Assembly: GCA_002448395.1 (NCBI GenBank)
Contig: DJXS01000079.1
Span: forward strand, 1 to 61,776
DNA: 61,776 nucleotides
Source: Lachnospiraceae bacterium UBA6998
GTDB taxonomy: Bacteria > Bacillota > Clostridia > Lachnospirales > Lachnospiraceae
Reading direction: 5' to 3'
The notes beneath the pieces were generated by a model. It was not told the DNA's origin. It was given only the letters and a program-made list of their open reading frames with translations, and searched no databases. Positions 1 to 8,771 of the stretch are shown piece after piece (positions within the stretch are counted from its first letter, which is position 1; every line of letters starts with the position of its first letter). The position numbers and the translations under genes were made by a program.

Positions 1-26
1 CCTTTTGTTTTATATCCGGGTATCAA

Positions 27-440
27 TTATTTGCTCTTTTCAAGGACGATGTTCATAACACCATACTGCTGAGGCACTGCAAACTCTTCTTTGGGAACGA
101 CGTACCCCGCTGCCTTGAGGATGTGAACTGTGTACTTGCCGGGATCCTGCTTGAAGACCGCGCATCCGGTGGCGTCTGTCTTCTGCATCATGCACTGCAT
201 ATCAGAGCACATCTGCACGAATGCTCCTTCAACAGGAGTTCCTTCAGGATCTGTTACCATGACAATGTAGGCGTCATTGCTGACTTCTGCGGTTTTAATA
301 CTTCCATTCTGCCCTGTCTTTACGGCTGCTCCGGAAGAATACAGGATATTACCCATACTTTTTTTCCCGACGGAACCACAACCTGTCAGAACCAATGCTG
401 TCATCGCAACCACAAGTAACAAACTTACTATCTTTTTCAT
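27..440 (-). CDS. Small secreted lipoprotein with carboxypeptidase-regulatory-like fold
   Basis: A 137-residue protein. The N-terminus is a lipoprotein signal: charged MKK, a hydrophobic stretch, then the lipobox LTGC, so the mature chain should begin at Cys21 and be lipid-anchored outside the membrane. Residues about 57-135 (YIVMVTDPEGTPVEGAFVQM and on, ending in a KYTVHILKAAGY strand) read like the beta-sandwich of carboxypeptidase-regulatory / CNA-B-like domains: 'dpeGtPveGa', then 'T-D-a-t-G-x-a-x-F', then 'pGkYtv'. Two cysteines and three methionines (CSDMQCMMQ) sit in a loop and could bind metal, but this is a guess. It is transcribed away from the next gene across a 234-bp gap. No enzymatic function can be assigned. 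Confidence 0.8.
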   Translation of the reverse strand: MKKIVSLLLVVAMTALVLTGCGSVGKKSMGNILYSSGAAVKTGQNGSIKTAEVSNDAYIVMVTDPEGTPVEGAFVQMCSDMQCMMQKTDATGCAVFKQDPGKYTVHILKAAGYVVPKEEFAVPQQYGVMNIVLEKSK

Positions 441-674
441 AATTCACCTTCTGTTTTTAATATTTGATCATGCCCGCTGAACTCTTACGTCCTATTCAGC
501 CGCGGGATTTATTATTCACATATTGATATACGTGTTTTAACTGTGTATCCATGGCGGTTTTGGGTTTTTTCAATATTTTGGCAAAAAAACGAAAATGGGT
601 GGGAAAACTAAGTTTCAAATAAGGTTCATATTGAATAATGGCATCATCAACAAGGAACAAGAAAGGAGTTAATC

Positions 675-1997
675 ATGAAAAATACAAACTATCTTAAAAT
701 AGCAGCAGCGGGCACAGCGGCATTTATGATCTCAGCAGCGACAGGCTTTACGGTATTGGCCGGCGCTTTCGGAACGGGCAGCACATCCTACGCTGCGGAG
801 AATACAGCGGTGGTTTCCGAATACACATCAGCGAATGCTACCCCAGAGGTCTCGGAATACGCGAATGCTACCTCAGAGGTCTCTGGATACACAGCATCTG
901 CGGACAAAGCGGAAGATGCGGCGGCGACCTCATCCCTGAACATGGTGAGCGGAGGAGCGCTCGATACGACAGATATGTTTACGGCGAGAGATCTTGAGCA
1001 GACGGCTGACCTGAGCGAAGCACAGAACTATACGATCACGGACGGACAGACCATCGAGATCACCTCAGAGGGCGTTTATGTGATCACAGGAACTGCGGCC
1101 AACGCGTCCATCGTGGTAGAGGCCGGCGATGAGGACAAGGTTCAGATCGTTCTCGACGGTGTATCCATTACCAACGACAGCGCTCCCTGCATCTATGTTA
1201 AGAGTGCGGACAAGGTATTTGTGACCACGACAGATACTGAGAACACCCTTACAGTGACTGGAACCTTCACCGCTGACGGGGATACCAATACAGATGCAGT
1301 CATCTTCAGCAAGGATGACCTGGTGCTGAACGGGACAGGCACACTTACGATCAAGTCCACTGAAAACGGCGTAACCAGTAAGGATGATCTTAAAGTTACC
1401 GGAGGCACGATCAATATCACCTGCAGCGCAGATGCCCTGGAAGCTAATGATTCGATCCGAATTGCGGACGGCGTCATTAACATTGATACACAGAAGGATG
1501 CGCTTCATGCGGAAAACGATGAAGATGACACAGTAGGATTTATCTATATCTGCGGCGGAACGCTCAATGTCGAATCCGAGGATGATGCGGTTCACGCTAC
1601 GACGATCGTCCAGATCGATGACGGTGAGCTCAACCTTAAGGCTCATGAAGGCCTCGAGGCGACCTGGATCCAGGTAAACGGTGGCGAGATTAACATCGAG
1701 GCCAGCGACGACGGAATCAACGCGGCTTATAAATCCGCCAAAATCACGCCTGCCTTTGAGATCACCGGAGGCTATGTCACGATCGTGATGGGATCAGGCG
1801 ATACAGACGCGGTTGATTCCAACGCCAACCTGATCCTCACAGGAGGAACGCTTGATATCACTGCACAGAGTGCTTTCGACTATGACGGAACCTGCCAGAA
1901 GACGGGATGCACGCTGATCGTCAACGGGACAGAGACAGACACCGTCTCCAACCAGATGATGGGCGGCGGCATGGGAGGCATGCGCCGCAGATGGTAA
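675..1997 (+). CDS. Secreted beta-helix protein, Cthe_2159-like (DUF4353) family
   Basis: A 440-residue exported protein. Signal peptide residues 1-41 end near SYAAEN. From about residue 120 onward it is built of short repeating beta-strand motifs (I-x-I-x-x-G-x-Y-x-I-x-G; GTLTIKST; GGTINITCSADAL; GGTLNVESEDDAVHA; GGEINIEASDDGINA; GGYVTIVMGSGDTDAVDSN), the pattern of the Cthe_2159 carbohydrate-binding parallel beta-helix family. The Asp-rich turns probably bind calcium. It ends in a Gly/Met tail, GGGMGGM, then RRRW. The start is fixed by AAAGGAG 8 nt upstream. Residues about 53-72 contain two in-frame copies of a 10-residue unit (ANATPEVSEY / ANATSEVSGY) that encode the window-wide 12-bp repeat. 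Four more repeat copies follow the stop codon. Pectin-like polysaccharide binding is known for the founding member; the ligand here is unknown. Confidence 0.85.
   Translation: MKNTNYLKIAAAGTAAFMISAATGFTVLAGAFGTGSTSYAAENTAVVSEYTSANATPEVSEYANATSEVSGYTASADKAEDAAATSSLNMVSGGALDTTDMFTARDLEQTADLSEAQNYTITDGQTIEITSEGVYVITGTAANASIVVEAGDEDKVQIVLDGVSITNDSAPCIYVKSADKVFVTTTDTENTLTVTGTFTADGDTNTDAVIFSKDDLVLNGTGTLTIKSTENGVTSKDDLKVTGGTINITCSADALEANDSIRIADGVINIDTQKDALHAENDEDDTVGFIYICGGTLNVESEDDAVHATTIVQIDDGELNLKAHEGLEATWIQVNGGEINIEASDDGINAAYKSAKITPAFEITGGYVTIVMGSGDTDAVDSNANLILTGGTLDITAQSAFDYDGTCQKTGCTLIVNGTETDTVSNQMMGGGMGGMRRRW
831..890 (+). repeat. In-gene tandem 30-bp repeat carrying the 12-bp core
   Basis: Two adjacent 30-bp units, 831-860 and 861-890. 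The first holds an exact ACCCCAGAGGTC (840-851). The second has one C-to-T change (870-881). Translated in frame they give the TPEV / TSEV peptides just after the signal peptide of the beta-helix protein, in a region that looks like a flexible linker. Confidence 0.9.
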
Positions 1998-2004
1998 AAC
2001 CGAT

Positions 2005-2114
2005 ACCCCAGAGGTCTCGGGTAAATTGAGACCCCAGAGGTCTCGGCGCATAATCGGGACCCCAGAGGTCTCGAGAGGAAAGAGAGGAAAAGGGACCCCA
2101 GAGGTCCCTTTTCC
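2005..2114 (+). repeat. Cluster of four 12-bp core repeats with extended hairpins
   Basis: Exact ACCCCAGAGGTC at 2005-2016, 2031-2042, 2059-2070 and 2095-2106, directly after the beta-helix gene. The last three fold into longer hairpins around the loop CCAGA: 6-bp arms at 2028-2033/2039-2044, about 7 bp with one G-T pair at 2056-2072, and 12-bp perfect arms at 2086-2097/2103-2114. The last stem has a T run in its 3' arm and could serve as a transcription terminator for the upstream gene. Confidence 0.9.
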
Positions 2115-2181
2115 CATTTGCATTCTTAACTGCGGAACATTATTATTAGAGTACAACTATAAGGAATGCGTGGTGACGAGA

Positions 2182-2580
2182 ATGACCCCTAAGAACAGTG
2201 AAGAAGCGATCCGAATGGGGCTGGAGGATATCGAAAGCAAATTCGGAATCAGATTTTCGAGAGTTGAGGACGGAGAAGCGGAGGCGTCAGCCCCGCTTAT
2301 GTCAAAAGATAGAAATTTCTACAATGTGCCCTACGGAGCTGTTCTGTTCAATCTGGCAGACAATACTGCGGGCATGGCTTATCTGAGCACCGGCGGGAAC
2401 GGTGTCACCGTGAGCGGGAATGTGAACTACCTGCGAGGAGCAGCCCCGGAGGCTATGGAACTTCGAAGCCGCGCGAAAGTGATCAAACGGGGCAGGAAGC
2501 TATGTTTTATCAATGCTGAGGTGGAAGACGACCTGGGAAATCTGCTGTCAACATACAGTTTTGTCTTCTCAAATATCTGA
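2182..2580 (+). CDS. PaaI-type hotdog-fold thioesterase
   Basis: A 132-residue protein matching the PaaI/YdiI acyl-CoA thioesterase family. The segment FYNVPYGAVLFNLADNTAGMAYLSTG is the usual 'n..g..HGG.i..laD.a.g.a' helix, here with Tyr-Gly in place of the common His-Gly. It is followed by VTVSGNVNYLRGA and the beta-strands ELRSRAKVIKRGRKLCFINAEVEDDLGNL. It should hydrolyse a small acyl- or aryl-CoA ester in the cytoplasm. The reading frame is open upstream to 2026, but that extension encodes the repeat cluster (GTPEVSRG, GTPEVPFP). I therefore chose ATG 2182; the in-frame GTG codons at 2170/2173, closer to an AAGGA, are alternatives. Catalytic Asp is present (LADNT). Substrate unknown. Confidence 0.8.
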   Translation: MTPKNSEEAIRMGLEDIESKFGIRFSRVEDGEAEASAPLMSKDRNFYNVPYGAVLFNLADNTAGMAYLSTGGNGVTVSGNVNYLRGAAPEAMELRSRAKVIKRGRKLCFINAEVEDDLGNLLSTYSFVFSNI

Positions 2581-2633
2581 GAAGTTTTCTGTGTGCAATG
2601 GACTCATATTGATTTCATCTAGGAGAAATGAGC

Positions 2634-3377
2634 ATGACACTGGCGAGTTACTATTTTAATCAGTTTACAACAGCACAGTACGCGGACTTCTGTATTCGCC
2701 TTGTGGTGGCATTTTTGGTCGGCGGTATGGTTGGACTTGAGCGGAGCAAACGTTTCAAGGAAGCCGGCATTCGCACGCACATCATAGTATGTGTCACTGC
2801 GGCACTGATTATGCTGGTCTCCAAATACGGTTTTGCGGATTTGAATCAGACTACAGGAATGGAAGTTTTGGGAAGTAAAGGCGCGGATCCCGCCAGAGTC
2901 GCCGCGCAGGCTGTCAGCGGTATATCTTTTCTGTGCGCGGGCGTGATCTTCAAGGTGGGCAGCAGCATCAAGGGACTGACTACAGCTGCCGGGATCTGGA
3001 TGACTGCCGGCATCGGCCTCGCGGTCGGAGCGGGCATGTATGTGGTGGTTGCTTTTACGGCTGTGCTGTTGTGGCTTCTGCAGTACGTGTTCTACAGAAT
3101 GCCGATCGGCGCGGAATCCTACGACGGCTATCAGCTGAAGTTCATAGTGAAGGACACCGAAAAGTTTGAGGAACTGTTGAGAGAACAGTTCACAAGCTGG
3201 GGAGTTCAACTGACAAGCAGCAACATCACTTGGCAGCGGGATGGGGTGACAGAGTTTGAATTTGTCGTGCGAGGAGCCAATGCGATTGAATACAAGGACA
3301 TTAAGGAATTCGCAAGCAAAATCCCGGAAGTTGTTTCCTTCAGTTACAGTCCGCTGAATGTCATACATTTAATCTGA
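2634..3377 (+). CDS. MgtC/SapB family membrane protein
   Basis: A 247-residue protein. The N-terminal half has four to five hydrophobic helices with the conserved MgtC signatures VAFLVGGMVGLERSKRFKEAGIRTHIIVC and a later GAGMYVVVAFTAVLLW helix. The C-terminal about 85 residues (YQLKFIVKDTEKFEELLREQF and on) form a soluble ACT-like domain, as in full-length MgtC. Known members modulate membrane ATPases and magnesium or phosphate homeostasis. Start: ATG 2634 is 8 nt from AGGAG; the ATG two codons earlier (2628) is too close to it. A terminator follows at once, so it is probably monocistronic. Confidence 0.88.
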   Translation: MTLASYYFNQFTTAQYADFCIRLVVAFLVGGMVGLERSKRFKEAGIRTHIIVCVTAALIMLVSKYGFADLNQTTGMEVLGSKGADPARVAAQAVSGISFLCAGVIFKVGSSIKGLTTAAGIWMTAGIGLAVGAGMYVVVAFTAVLLWLLQYVFYRMPIGAESYDGYQLKFIVKDTEKFEELLREQFTSWGVQLTSSNITWQRDGVTEFEFVVRGANAIEYKDIKEFASKIPEVVSFSYSPLNVIHLI

Positions 3378-3384
3378 ATCGAGA

Positions 3385-3424
3385 GAGCCGCAGCTCCTTA
3401 AACGGAAGCTGCGGCTCTTTTTTT
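3385..3424 (+). terminator. Rho-independent terminator after mgtC-like gene
   Basis: An 11-bp perfect stem (GAGCCGCAGCT at 3385-3395 with AGCTGCGGCTC at 3407-3417), an 11-nt loop, then seven T. The downstream gene is convergent, and its stop codon overlaps the T run. Confidence 0.9.
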
Positions 3425-4883
3425 ACATGTGCAGTATATTTTTCCAGCCTTTCAGGCTGACAGGTTCAAATCGCTTCTTGAGTTCTTTGACCGTCTGATC
3501 GCGGCCCGCATCCTTGATATGGACATCGCATTCGTCAGTTTCTGTGCCGAAAGTGATGACTTTGGGGGCACCCACATAGCGCTGCAGGTATCCGAGCATT
3601 GCGGGTCGGTTAGCTTCCGCCGCATAGATGCGGAGGATCTTTTCCCCTTCCTCACAGTCAAAATAGTCAAAATTTATGCGGCATCTGTCGATCCAGGGCT
3701 GCTCCTTTAGCTTTTCGTGGAGACAGTCGATGTTCTCTTCGCGGTCAATGATCAGAATGTACAGGACATCTTTATTGATCGTCGCGTTCGTCCTTACATA
3801 GTTGCGATAGGGAGAGGTCCGCTTTTTGTGATAAAGCTTCGCCATGGATATGTAGGCGCTCTTCGAGAGAGCCAGATCAGGGACCGGCTCGTCCTCGACC
3901 TCTGGGGTAGGGGTGTGATGGGTGTGATGGTGAGTGTCGCGGACTTCCTCCAGGATCAGGTCTTTGTAGTCCTTGAAGTAGATGACAAGAAGGTTGTCCT
4001 GTACGGTGTTGACAAAAAAGGGAATCCCCTCAGTGTGCAGAAAATCCGTGATGTGGCTGACCAGGGCGGGCTCTATTTTGACAGTGCGGACGTATTTCAT
4101 TGTATGGAGGTCATAGAGAACGGCGCCGTCCATTGCAATGATGGGGAGACGTAGGTCGACACCGGACAGGATCTCACGAACAGTAGCAGGAGTCTGCTTG
4201 GTAGAGACTGAGAAGCGCATGCCGTCATGGAGAAAACGGTTGAGTTCAACCTTTGTGAAGCGGCTGAGTTCCCGGTCCTCCCTGAAAAGGACGTGATCGA
4301 TGCCTGACACAAACAGCGTTTCGCGGTCCCGGACTCTCGGAAAGTGAACAGAGTTGACAAAGATCGCCACGCCTACGCCGATGATCGTCTCGAGGGTACG
4401 GTAGAAGACGTGGATGTAGGGGTTCGCGTCCTCAATGTGGTATACCGCTATGCCCAAAAAGACAACAGCGGCGAAGAGAGCATACTGCGAGATGTTCAGC
4501 AGAACGGTGGAGTAGATCACCAGACCCGTGAAGATTCCGAGCAGGATATAAAAGATCACAGTGGTGCGGAAGTCGCCGCCCTCGGGCAGGAGTTCCAGAA
4601 ACAGGATTGCCGCACCCCAGAAGGCGCCGACCAGTGTGCCTATGATGCGGTCCTTGCCCTCTCTGAGCATGTTGGAGGAGTAGGGCTGCACGCACTGCAG
4701 GGCGGCGATGATCGAGTAGAAGGGCTCGCCGCGCATGCCGCGAAGGACGTAGACGACCATACAGAGCCAGACGGAGATGACAGAGCGGACGATACGCTGA
4801 CCGGGCGGCTGGATCCGGATCCGGGATGCCTGAGGGATGACAGAACTAAATTTACTGGATTGAGAAAAAGGTCTTTCTGACAT
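3423..4883 (-). CDS. FUSC-like aromatic acid exporter fused to a degenerate Cof-like HAD domain
   Basis: A 486-residue protein. Residues about 30-175 hold the transmembrane half of the FUSC / aromatic-acid-exporter family (VISVWLCMVVYVLRG, FYSIIAALQCVQPYSSNML, GKDRIIGTLVGAFWGA, then three hydrophobic helices). From about residue 190 the chain resembles Cof/HAD hydrolases (LFVSGIDHVLFRED, LNRFLHDGMRFSVSTKQTPATV, LRLPIIAMDGAVLYD). The usual nucleophile motif DxDGTL reads SGIDHVLF, so the catalytic Asp is gone and the domain is probably a ligand-binding or regulatory cap. A His-rich stretch (THHHTHHTPTPEVEDEP, about 318-334) contains the 12-bp repeat translated as TPEV. Start supported by GGAG 7 nt upstream. 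Substrate unknown. Confidence 0.72.
   Translation of the reverse strand: MSERPFSQSSKFSSVIPQASRIRIQPPGQRIVRSVISVWLCMVVYVLRGMRGEPFYSIIAALQCVQPYSSNMLREGKDRIIGTLVGAFWGAAILFLELLPEGGDFRTTVIFYILLGIFTGLVIYSTVLLNISQYALFAAVVFLGIAVYHIEDANPYIHVFYRTLETIIGVGVAIFVNSVHFPRVRDRETLFVSGIDHVLFREDRELSRFTKVELNRFLHDGMRFSVSTKQTPATVREILSGVDLRLPIIAMDGAVLYDLHTMKYVRTVKIEPALVSHITDFLHTEGIPFFVNTVQDNLLVIYFKDYKDLILEEVRDTHHHTHHTPTPEVEDEPVPDLALSKSAYISMAKLYHKKRTSPYRNYVRTNATINKDVLYILIIDREENIDCLHEKLKEQPWIDRCRINFDYFDCEEGEKILRIYAAEANRPAMLGYLQRYVGAPKVITFGTETDECDVHIKDAGRDQTVKELKKRFEPVSLKGWKNILHM
3897..3908 (+). repeat. Single 12-bp core repeat inside the FUSC-HAD gene
   Basis: Exact GACCTCTGGGGT, read by the minus-strand gene as Thr-Pro-Glu-Val next to a His-rich linker. 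It is followed by AG, giving the GGGGTAG form. Confidence 0.9.
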
Positions 4884-5041
4884 AGTTTATTCTCCGTTTT
4901 TTGGAAGGGAGCACTGGGGAACAGCCTCCCGTTGTGGCGGAAGAAACGTGATTCCTGTATAATGAAGAGTAGTTATGAAATAGTTCATTTGTATGCATTT
5001 AATTATATCAGTTCTGACAGTAAGAAGAAAGCGCGGACAAA

Positions 5042-7150
5042 ATGGCAACTATGATACTGAAAATGACAGCAGTTGTTGTCCTATATTTGATCATTACTGC
5101 GGCCGTATGGAAATTCCAGTCCCGGTATGTACAGACATGGGGATCACGGATTGGAATCGGTCTCATCTACGGGGCTGCCGCTATCGCTGCGACGCATTTC
5201 GGGATCAATGAAAAAGATATGATATTAAATGTCAGGGATATCGGCCCCCTTGCGGCGGGTCTCTTTTTTGACCCCTTTGCAGGAATCATAGCGGGAGTGC
5301 TCGCCGGAGCTGAGCGATTTTACGCAGGTATGATTCTGGGAATGGCAAGTTTTTCGACTGTTGCCTGCAGCCTGACAACAATGCTTGCAGGAATCTTTGG
5401 CGCGCTTATGAGAGTCTTTTTTTACAGAGGGAAAAGGGCGCCGGCAGGACAGTCCTTCTTTATAGGCGCCGTAATGGAAGACTTTCACATGTACGCGGTC
5501 CTTCTGACACACAGGGATAATATGAACAGGGCCTATGAAGTGGTCAGGAACTGCGCTGTTCCGATGATCCTTTTCGGAGGCTTGGGGCTTATGGCCTGTT
5601 CGACTGTTATTTGTCTGGTGTCCGGGGAGGACAGGAAGAGAGTGTCCATTTTTGATCGGGAAAGGACGCCGATCGCCAGACGATTTGCGCGAAGACTCCT
5701 TGCAGTCACTTTTGCGATTTTCGTTATCAACCATGTAATGGACTATAATTTCCAGGAGAGAAACGCACTTCAGGATGCAGAGGCCTACCTTCAGTACATG
5801 GGGGATGAATTCAAGAGATTTTACGATGAACAAGGCAGAGATATGGAGAAAACAGCGGAATATCTGCCTTATATCAGCATTGGCAGCTCTGATACCATTA
5901 TGTACCTCATTTTCAATGAAGAAGGGGATGAAGTGGGGGGAATGTACGATGATGAAGACGGCCCGCTGGATATCGATGGCGATGGCCTGCAAAAAATAAA
6001 GGATAACCTGGGCGAGGGCGTCTTCATATGGAAGTCTCCGTTTGAGGATGAAGACGACATGGCATGCGTGTCATTTGTGCTGGACAAACCGAAGAACCTG
6101 TATATGGTGCTCGCAATGTCGTATGAAGCGATGATGCAGTCCCAAAGCAATAAGATTTATGAGATCTTCCTGTCAGATGTACTGCTGTTTTCGGCGCTTT
6201 TTATGCTGATCGTAGTACTGGTGGAAACCCTGGTGTGCCGGAATCTGAAATCCGTAAATAACTCTTTGCAAAAGATAATCAGAGGCAATCTGGATGAGGT
6301 GGTCACGGTGCGCGAATCCGTGGAGTTTTCCCTTCTTTCGGATGACATTAACCAAACGGTGACGACGCTTAAGGGGTATATCAACGAAGCCGAGAGACGA
6401 ATGGAGGAGGAACTGAAACTTGCGACCTTCATTCAGGAATCAGCGCTGCCGCATGTATTTACATCCTCCAGAAAGGATTTTGAGATTTACGCTCTCATGA
6501 AACCGGCCAGGTATGTCGGCGGTGATTTCTATGATTTCTTCTTTACGGATACCAATAAACTGGCGCTGGTCATTGCCGATGTTTCGGGGAAAGGAATTCC
6601 GGCCGCGCTGTTCATGATGCGCGCCAAGACGGCGATCTCAAACGCTGCCCGTATGGGCAAGTCTCCCTCTGAGACACTTTATGAAGTTAACAATTCTCTC
6701 TGCGAAGGCAACGAAGCGGAGATGTTTGTTACAGCGTGGGTGGGCATCATAGATCTTGAATCAGGACTTATGAATTGCGCTAACGCGGGCCATGAATTCC
6801 CTGTGTTCTGTCATGCGGGCGGCGAATATGAGCTTATAAAAGACGTTCACGGACTGGTTCTCGGCGCTATGGAAAATGTGCCCATGAAAGAGTACACGCT
6901 GCAGATGAACCCGGGTGACAGACTATTCGTCTACACGGACGGCGTGCCGGAGGCGATAGACAGGGACGAGAAAGCATATGGAACAGGGCGTCTGGTTGAT
7001 AAACTGAACGAGCTCAAGGAGGAGCCGCAGAAAGAGACTCTCGAAAAAGTACACCATGATATTGTGAAGTTTGTGAAGGAAGCGGAGCAGTTCGACGACA
7101 TCACGATGCTGGGATTCACCTACATAGGAGGAGAGACGGACGCCGGGTGA
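5042..7150 (+). CDS. Membrane-bound SpoIIE/RsbU-type PP2C phosphatase
   Basis: A 702-residue sensor phosphatase. Residues 1-190: hydrophobic helices like the 5TM-5TMR_LYT sensor (AAGLFFDPFAGIIAGVLAGAERF). Residues 220-385: a TM helix plus an extracytoplasmic sensor region rich in acidic residues (YDDEDGPLDIDGDG), then a second TM (LFSALFMLIVVLVETLV). Residues about 400-455: HAMP-like linker. Residues about 460-700: SpoIIE phosphatase core with the expected metal-binding acidic motifs (YVGGDFYDFF, VIADVSGKGIPAALFMM, LFVYTDGVPEAID, FDDITMLGF). It should dephosphorylate an anti-anti-sigma factor or similar substrate in response to an outside signal; no anti-sigma pair is adjacent. RBS is weak (AAGAAAG, 11 nt). 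Confidence 0.88.
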   Translation: MATMILKMTAVVVLYLIITAAVWKFQSRYVQTWGSRIGIGLIYGAAAIAATHFGINEKDMILNVRDIGPLAAGLFFDPFAGIIAGVLAGAERFYAGMILGMASFSTVACSLTTMLAGIFGALMRVFFYRGKRAPAGQSFFIGAVMEDFHMYAVLLTHRDNMNRAYEVVRNCAVPMILFGGLGLMACSTVICLVSGEDRKRVSIFDRERTPIARRFARRLLAVTFAIFVINHVMDYNFQERNALQDAEAYLQYMGDEFKRFYDEQGRDMEKTAEYLPYISIGSSDTIMYLIFNEEGDEVGGMYDDEDGPLDIDGDGLQKIKDNLGEGVFIWKSPFEDEDDMACVSFVLDKPKNLYMVLAMSYEAMMQSQSNKIYEIFLSDVLLFSALFMLIVVLVETLVCRNLKSVNNSLQKIIRGNLDEVVTVRESVEFSLLSDDINQTVTTLKGYINEAERRMEEELKLATFIQESALPHVFTSSRKDFEIYALMKPARYVGGDFYDFFFTDTNKLALVIADVSGKGIPAALFMMRAKTAISNAARMGKSPSETLYEVNNSLCEGNEAEMFVTAWVGIIDLESGLMNCANAGHEFPVFCHAGGEYELIKDVHGLVLGAMENVPMKEYTLQMNPGDRLFVYTDGVPEAIDRDEKAYGTGRLVDKLNELKEEPQKETLEKVHHDIVKFVKEAEQFDDITMLGFTYIGGETDAG

Positions 7151-7169
7151 CTTACGAATACATTAACGG

Positions 7170-7202
7170 AGCCCTGCCGGGATTTGCCGGCAGGGCTCTT
7201 GC
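7170..7202 (+). terminator. Hairpin terminator between convergent genes
   Basis: An 11-bp stem AGCCCTGCCGG (7170-7180) with CCGGCAGGGCT (7187-7197) and a short loop. The T tract is weak on the plus strand (CTTGCT). It lies between the phosphatase and the convergent minus-strand gene and may serve either. Confidence 0.65.
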
Positions 7203-7240
7203 TATAAGTATGGCTCTTCATGGTGATATACAGTCTTGGG

Positions 7241-8140
7241 TTACTGAACGGTATCCTCCACGTTCTGATCGCTGCCAAAGACGAGTTCGGGACTCTCTGC
7301 AGGGGGAAACTCGTTCTTAATTTCTTCTGCAGCCTGGGCCTTGGCCTCTGCTGCCTTGGCGGCCATTTCATCGCGCTGTGCCTGGGCTTCGAACTGGGCT
7401 TGTGCCTGCGCCTGCGCAAGTGCCGCCGCTTCTCTGCGCGCCTGTTCAAGAGCCTGAGCCTGGGCAGCTTCGGCTGCCTTGCGGGCCTGCTCTTCCTGTC
7501 TTGCCTTCTCCTCAGCCTCTATGCGGGCTTGTTCCGCTCTCTCTGCGGCAGCAGCTTTCTCGGCTTCCATCTTTTTCTCACGCCTTCCTGCGAGCAGGAT
7601 ACAGATCCAGGTTACCAGCATGCTGAAGAGGCAGGCGCATCCGCAGATGAGAAGGATCCAGCTGGAGAAACCTGCGACGATTCCTGTGATGGCCGTGATC
7701 TTTGAGAGAACGCAGAAAGCACCGGCAATGCTGGCGATAGAAATGACAAGATTGAGGATCCAGACGGGATAGTCCAGGACTTTCATCTGAACAGTTCCCT
7801 GAAGGACCAGGACACCGAGGATCAGAGATACCAGTCCTGTATAGATTTCAAAATTGGCAGTCACATCATTTATGCGGATCAGGCCGATCAGTCCCATCAG
7901 GACCAGCAGCGTTCCGAGCGCAAATCCGTAGCGGTCGATCCGCCTGTAGTCGCCCGCAAGGAAGAAGGAAGCGATGGACGCGACGCCGATGGCCACTATG
8001 CCGCCGCACAGAATCTGGCAGAGTGTGATGAGCGCCACTGATTTGCTGAACAGGAGCAGATAGCCAAGCGCTATGGCGACTGCTGCGAGAAGAATCTGTG
8101 TGATTACACTGCTTTTACTGGTTGAAGCTTTCATGATCAT
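7241..8140 (-). CDS. HdeD/DUF308-like membrane protein with long alanine-glutamate coiled coil
   Basis: A 299-residue protein. Residues 1-195 contain six hydrophobic helices (ILLAAVAIALGYLLLF, LCQILCGGIVAIGVASIASFF, YGFALGTLLVLMGLIGLI, YTGLVSLILGVLVLQG, and two more), the layout of HdeD/DUF308 proteins. Residues 198-275 are a charged, Ala/Glu/Gln-rich heptad region (KKMEAEKAAAAERAEQARIE and on) that should be a cytoplasmic coiled coil; its last third is dominated by AQAQAQAQ. The tail ESPELVFGSDQNVEDTVQ is acidic. Start chosen at ATG 8140 behind GGGG. The coiled-coil tail suggests a scaffold role, but function is unknown. Confidence 0.65.
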   Translation of the reverse strand: MIMKASTSKSSVITQILLAAVAIALGYLLLFSKSVALITLCQILCGGIVAIGVASIASFFLAGDYRRIDRYGFALGTLLVLMGLIGLIRINDVTANFEIYTGLVSLILGVLVLQGTVQMKVLDYPVWILNLVISIASIAGAFCVLSKITAITGIVAGFSSWILLICGCACLFSMLVTWICILLAGRREKKMEAEKAAAAERAEQARIEAEEKARQEEQARKAAEAAQAQALEQARREAAALAQAQAQAQFEAQAQRDEMAAKAAEAKAQAAEEIKNEFPPAESPELVFGSDQNVEDTVQ

Positions 8141-8321
8141 AATCCCCCTGAATATGAAAAGGTCAAAATATCAATTAATAACAGTTTACCACTCTAAAAG
8201 ATAAAAGGAGATATATTTTGACGAGTTTTATGTATAATAGTTGATAGGAAATTACGTGTTTAATAGTATGCAGGGGATTTACCGCTCCGGCGTCTTCGCG
8301 CTGACAGGAAGGAGAGAGGCG

Positions 8322-8717
8322 GTGGAGAGAAGTCTATGGAAACGGGTTCTGATCGGAATTACGTTACCTGCCATATTTATCCTGCTGTGCATCTATGAGT
8401 ACCAGGGCGGCAGCGGAATGGAGTGCATGTTTTACCGATACACAGGGCTGTACTGTCCGGGCTGCGGATCGGGCAGAGCAGTCAGTGCGCTGTTCCATGG
8501 CCGTTTCGCGGAGGCAGTGTCTTACAATATTCTGCTTCCGATCCTCGGGATCCCATGCTTGATTGTGCTCGCTCACGAATATCTGCGTATCGTGTTCCCG
8601 GGGATGGAACTCAGACCGATCCGCATATCCCAGAGAACTGCGGTGATATTGACGGCGGTCATTGTTGTGTTCTGGATCCTCAGGAATGTGTCGGCGTTCG
8701 ATATTTTGGCACCTTGA
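8322..8717 (+). CDS. DUF2752 membrane protein
   Basis: A 131-residue protein with three TM helices and the DUF2752 hallmark Y-x-G-x-x-CPGCG-x-x-R (YTGLYCPGCGSGRAVSALFHGRFAEAVSYN). The two Cys of CPGC may bind a metal. I chose GTG 8322 because GGAAGGAG lies 6-8 nt upstream; the frame is open to a TTG at 8241, and an ATG at 8268 is possible but has no good RBS. It is followed by a direct repeat of the core and then a zinc-ribbon/CD225 gene; DUF2752 and CD225 genes often sit together in Bacillota. Function unknown. Confidence 0.78.
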   Translation: MERSLWKRVLIGITLPAIFILLCIYEYQGGSGMECMFYRYTGLYCPGCGSGRAVSALFHGRFAEAVSYNILLPILGIPCLIVLAHEYLRIVFPGMELRPIRISQRTAVILTAVIVVFWILRNVSAFDILAP

Positions 8718-8771
8718 TGCGGTACGGGATATGCCGTAGGGAACTGTGTGAAGTGCAGGATTTGGTGCGAG

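Noticed and set aside
1065..1646. Long antisense open frames (also at 24501-25469, 31041-32114, 40648-42171, 46607-47881 and 60389-61663)
   Set aside because: They mirror strong genes on the other strand and lack RBS and recognisable domains. They arise from codon bias.
2005..2114. The 12-bp repeats as ordinary terminators
   Set aside because: Most copies have only a 3-4-bp stem and no T run, many lie in genes or before start codons. Only the 2086-2114 hairpin could plausibly terminate.
8218..8238. Promoter with TTGACG and TATAAT upstream of the DUF2752 gene
   Set aside because: The two boxes are only 9 bp apart, too close for a sigma-A promoter.
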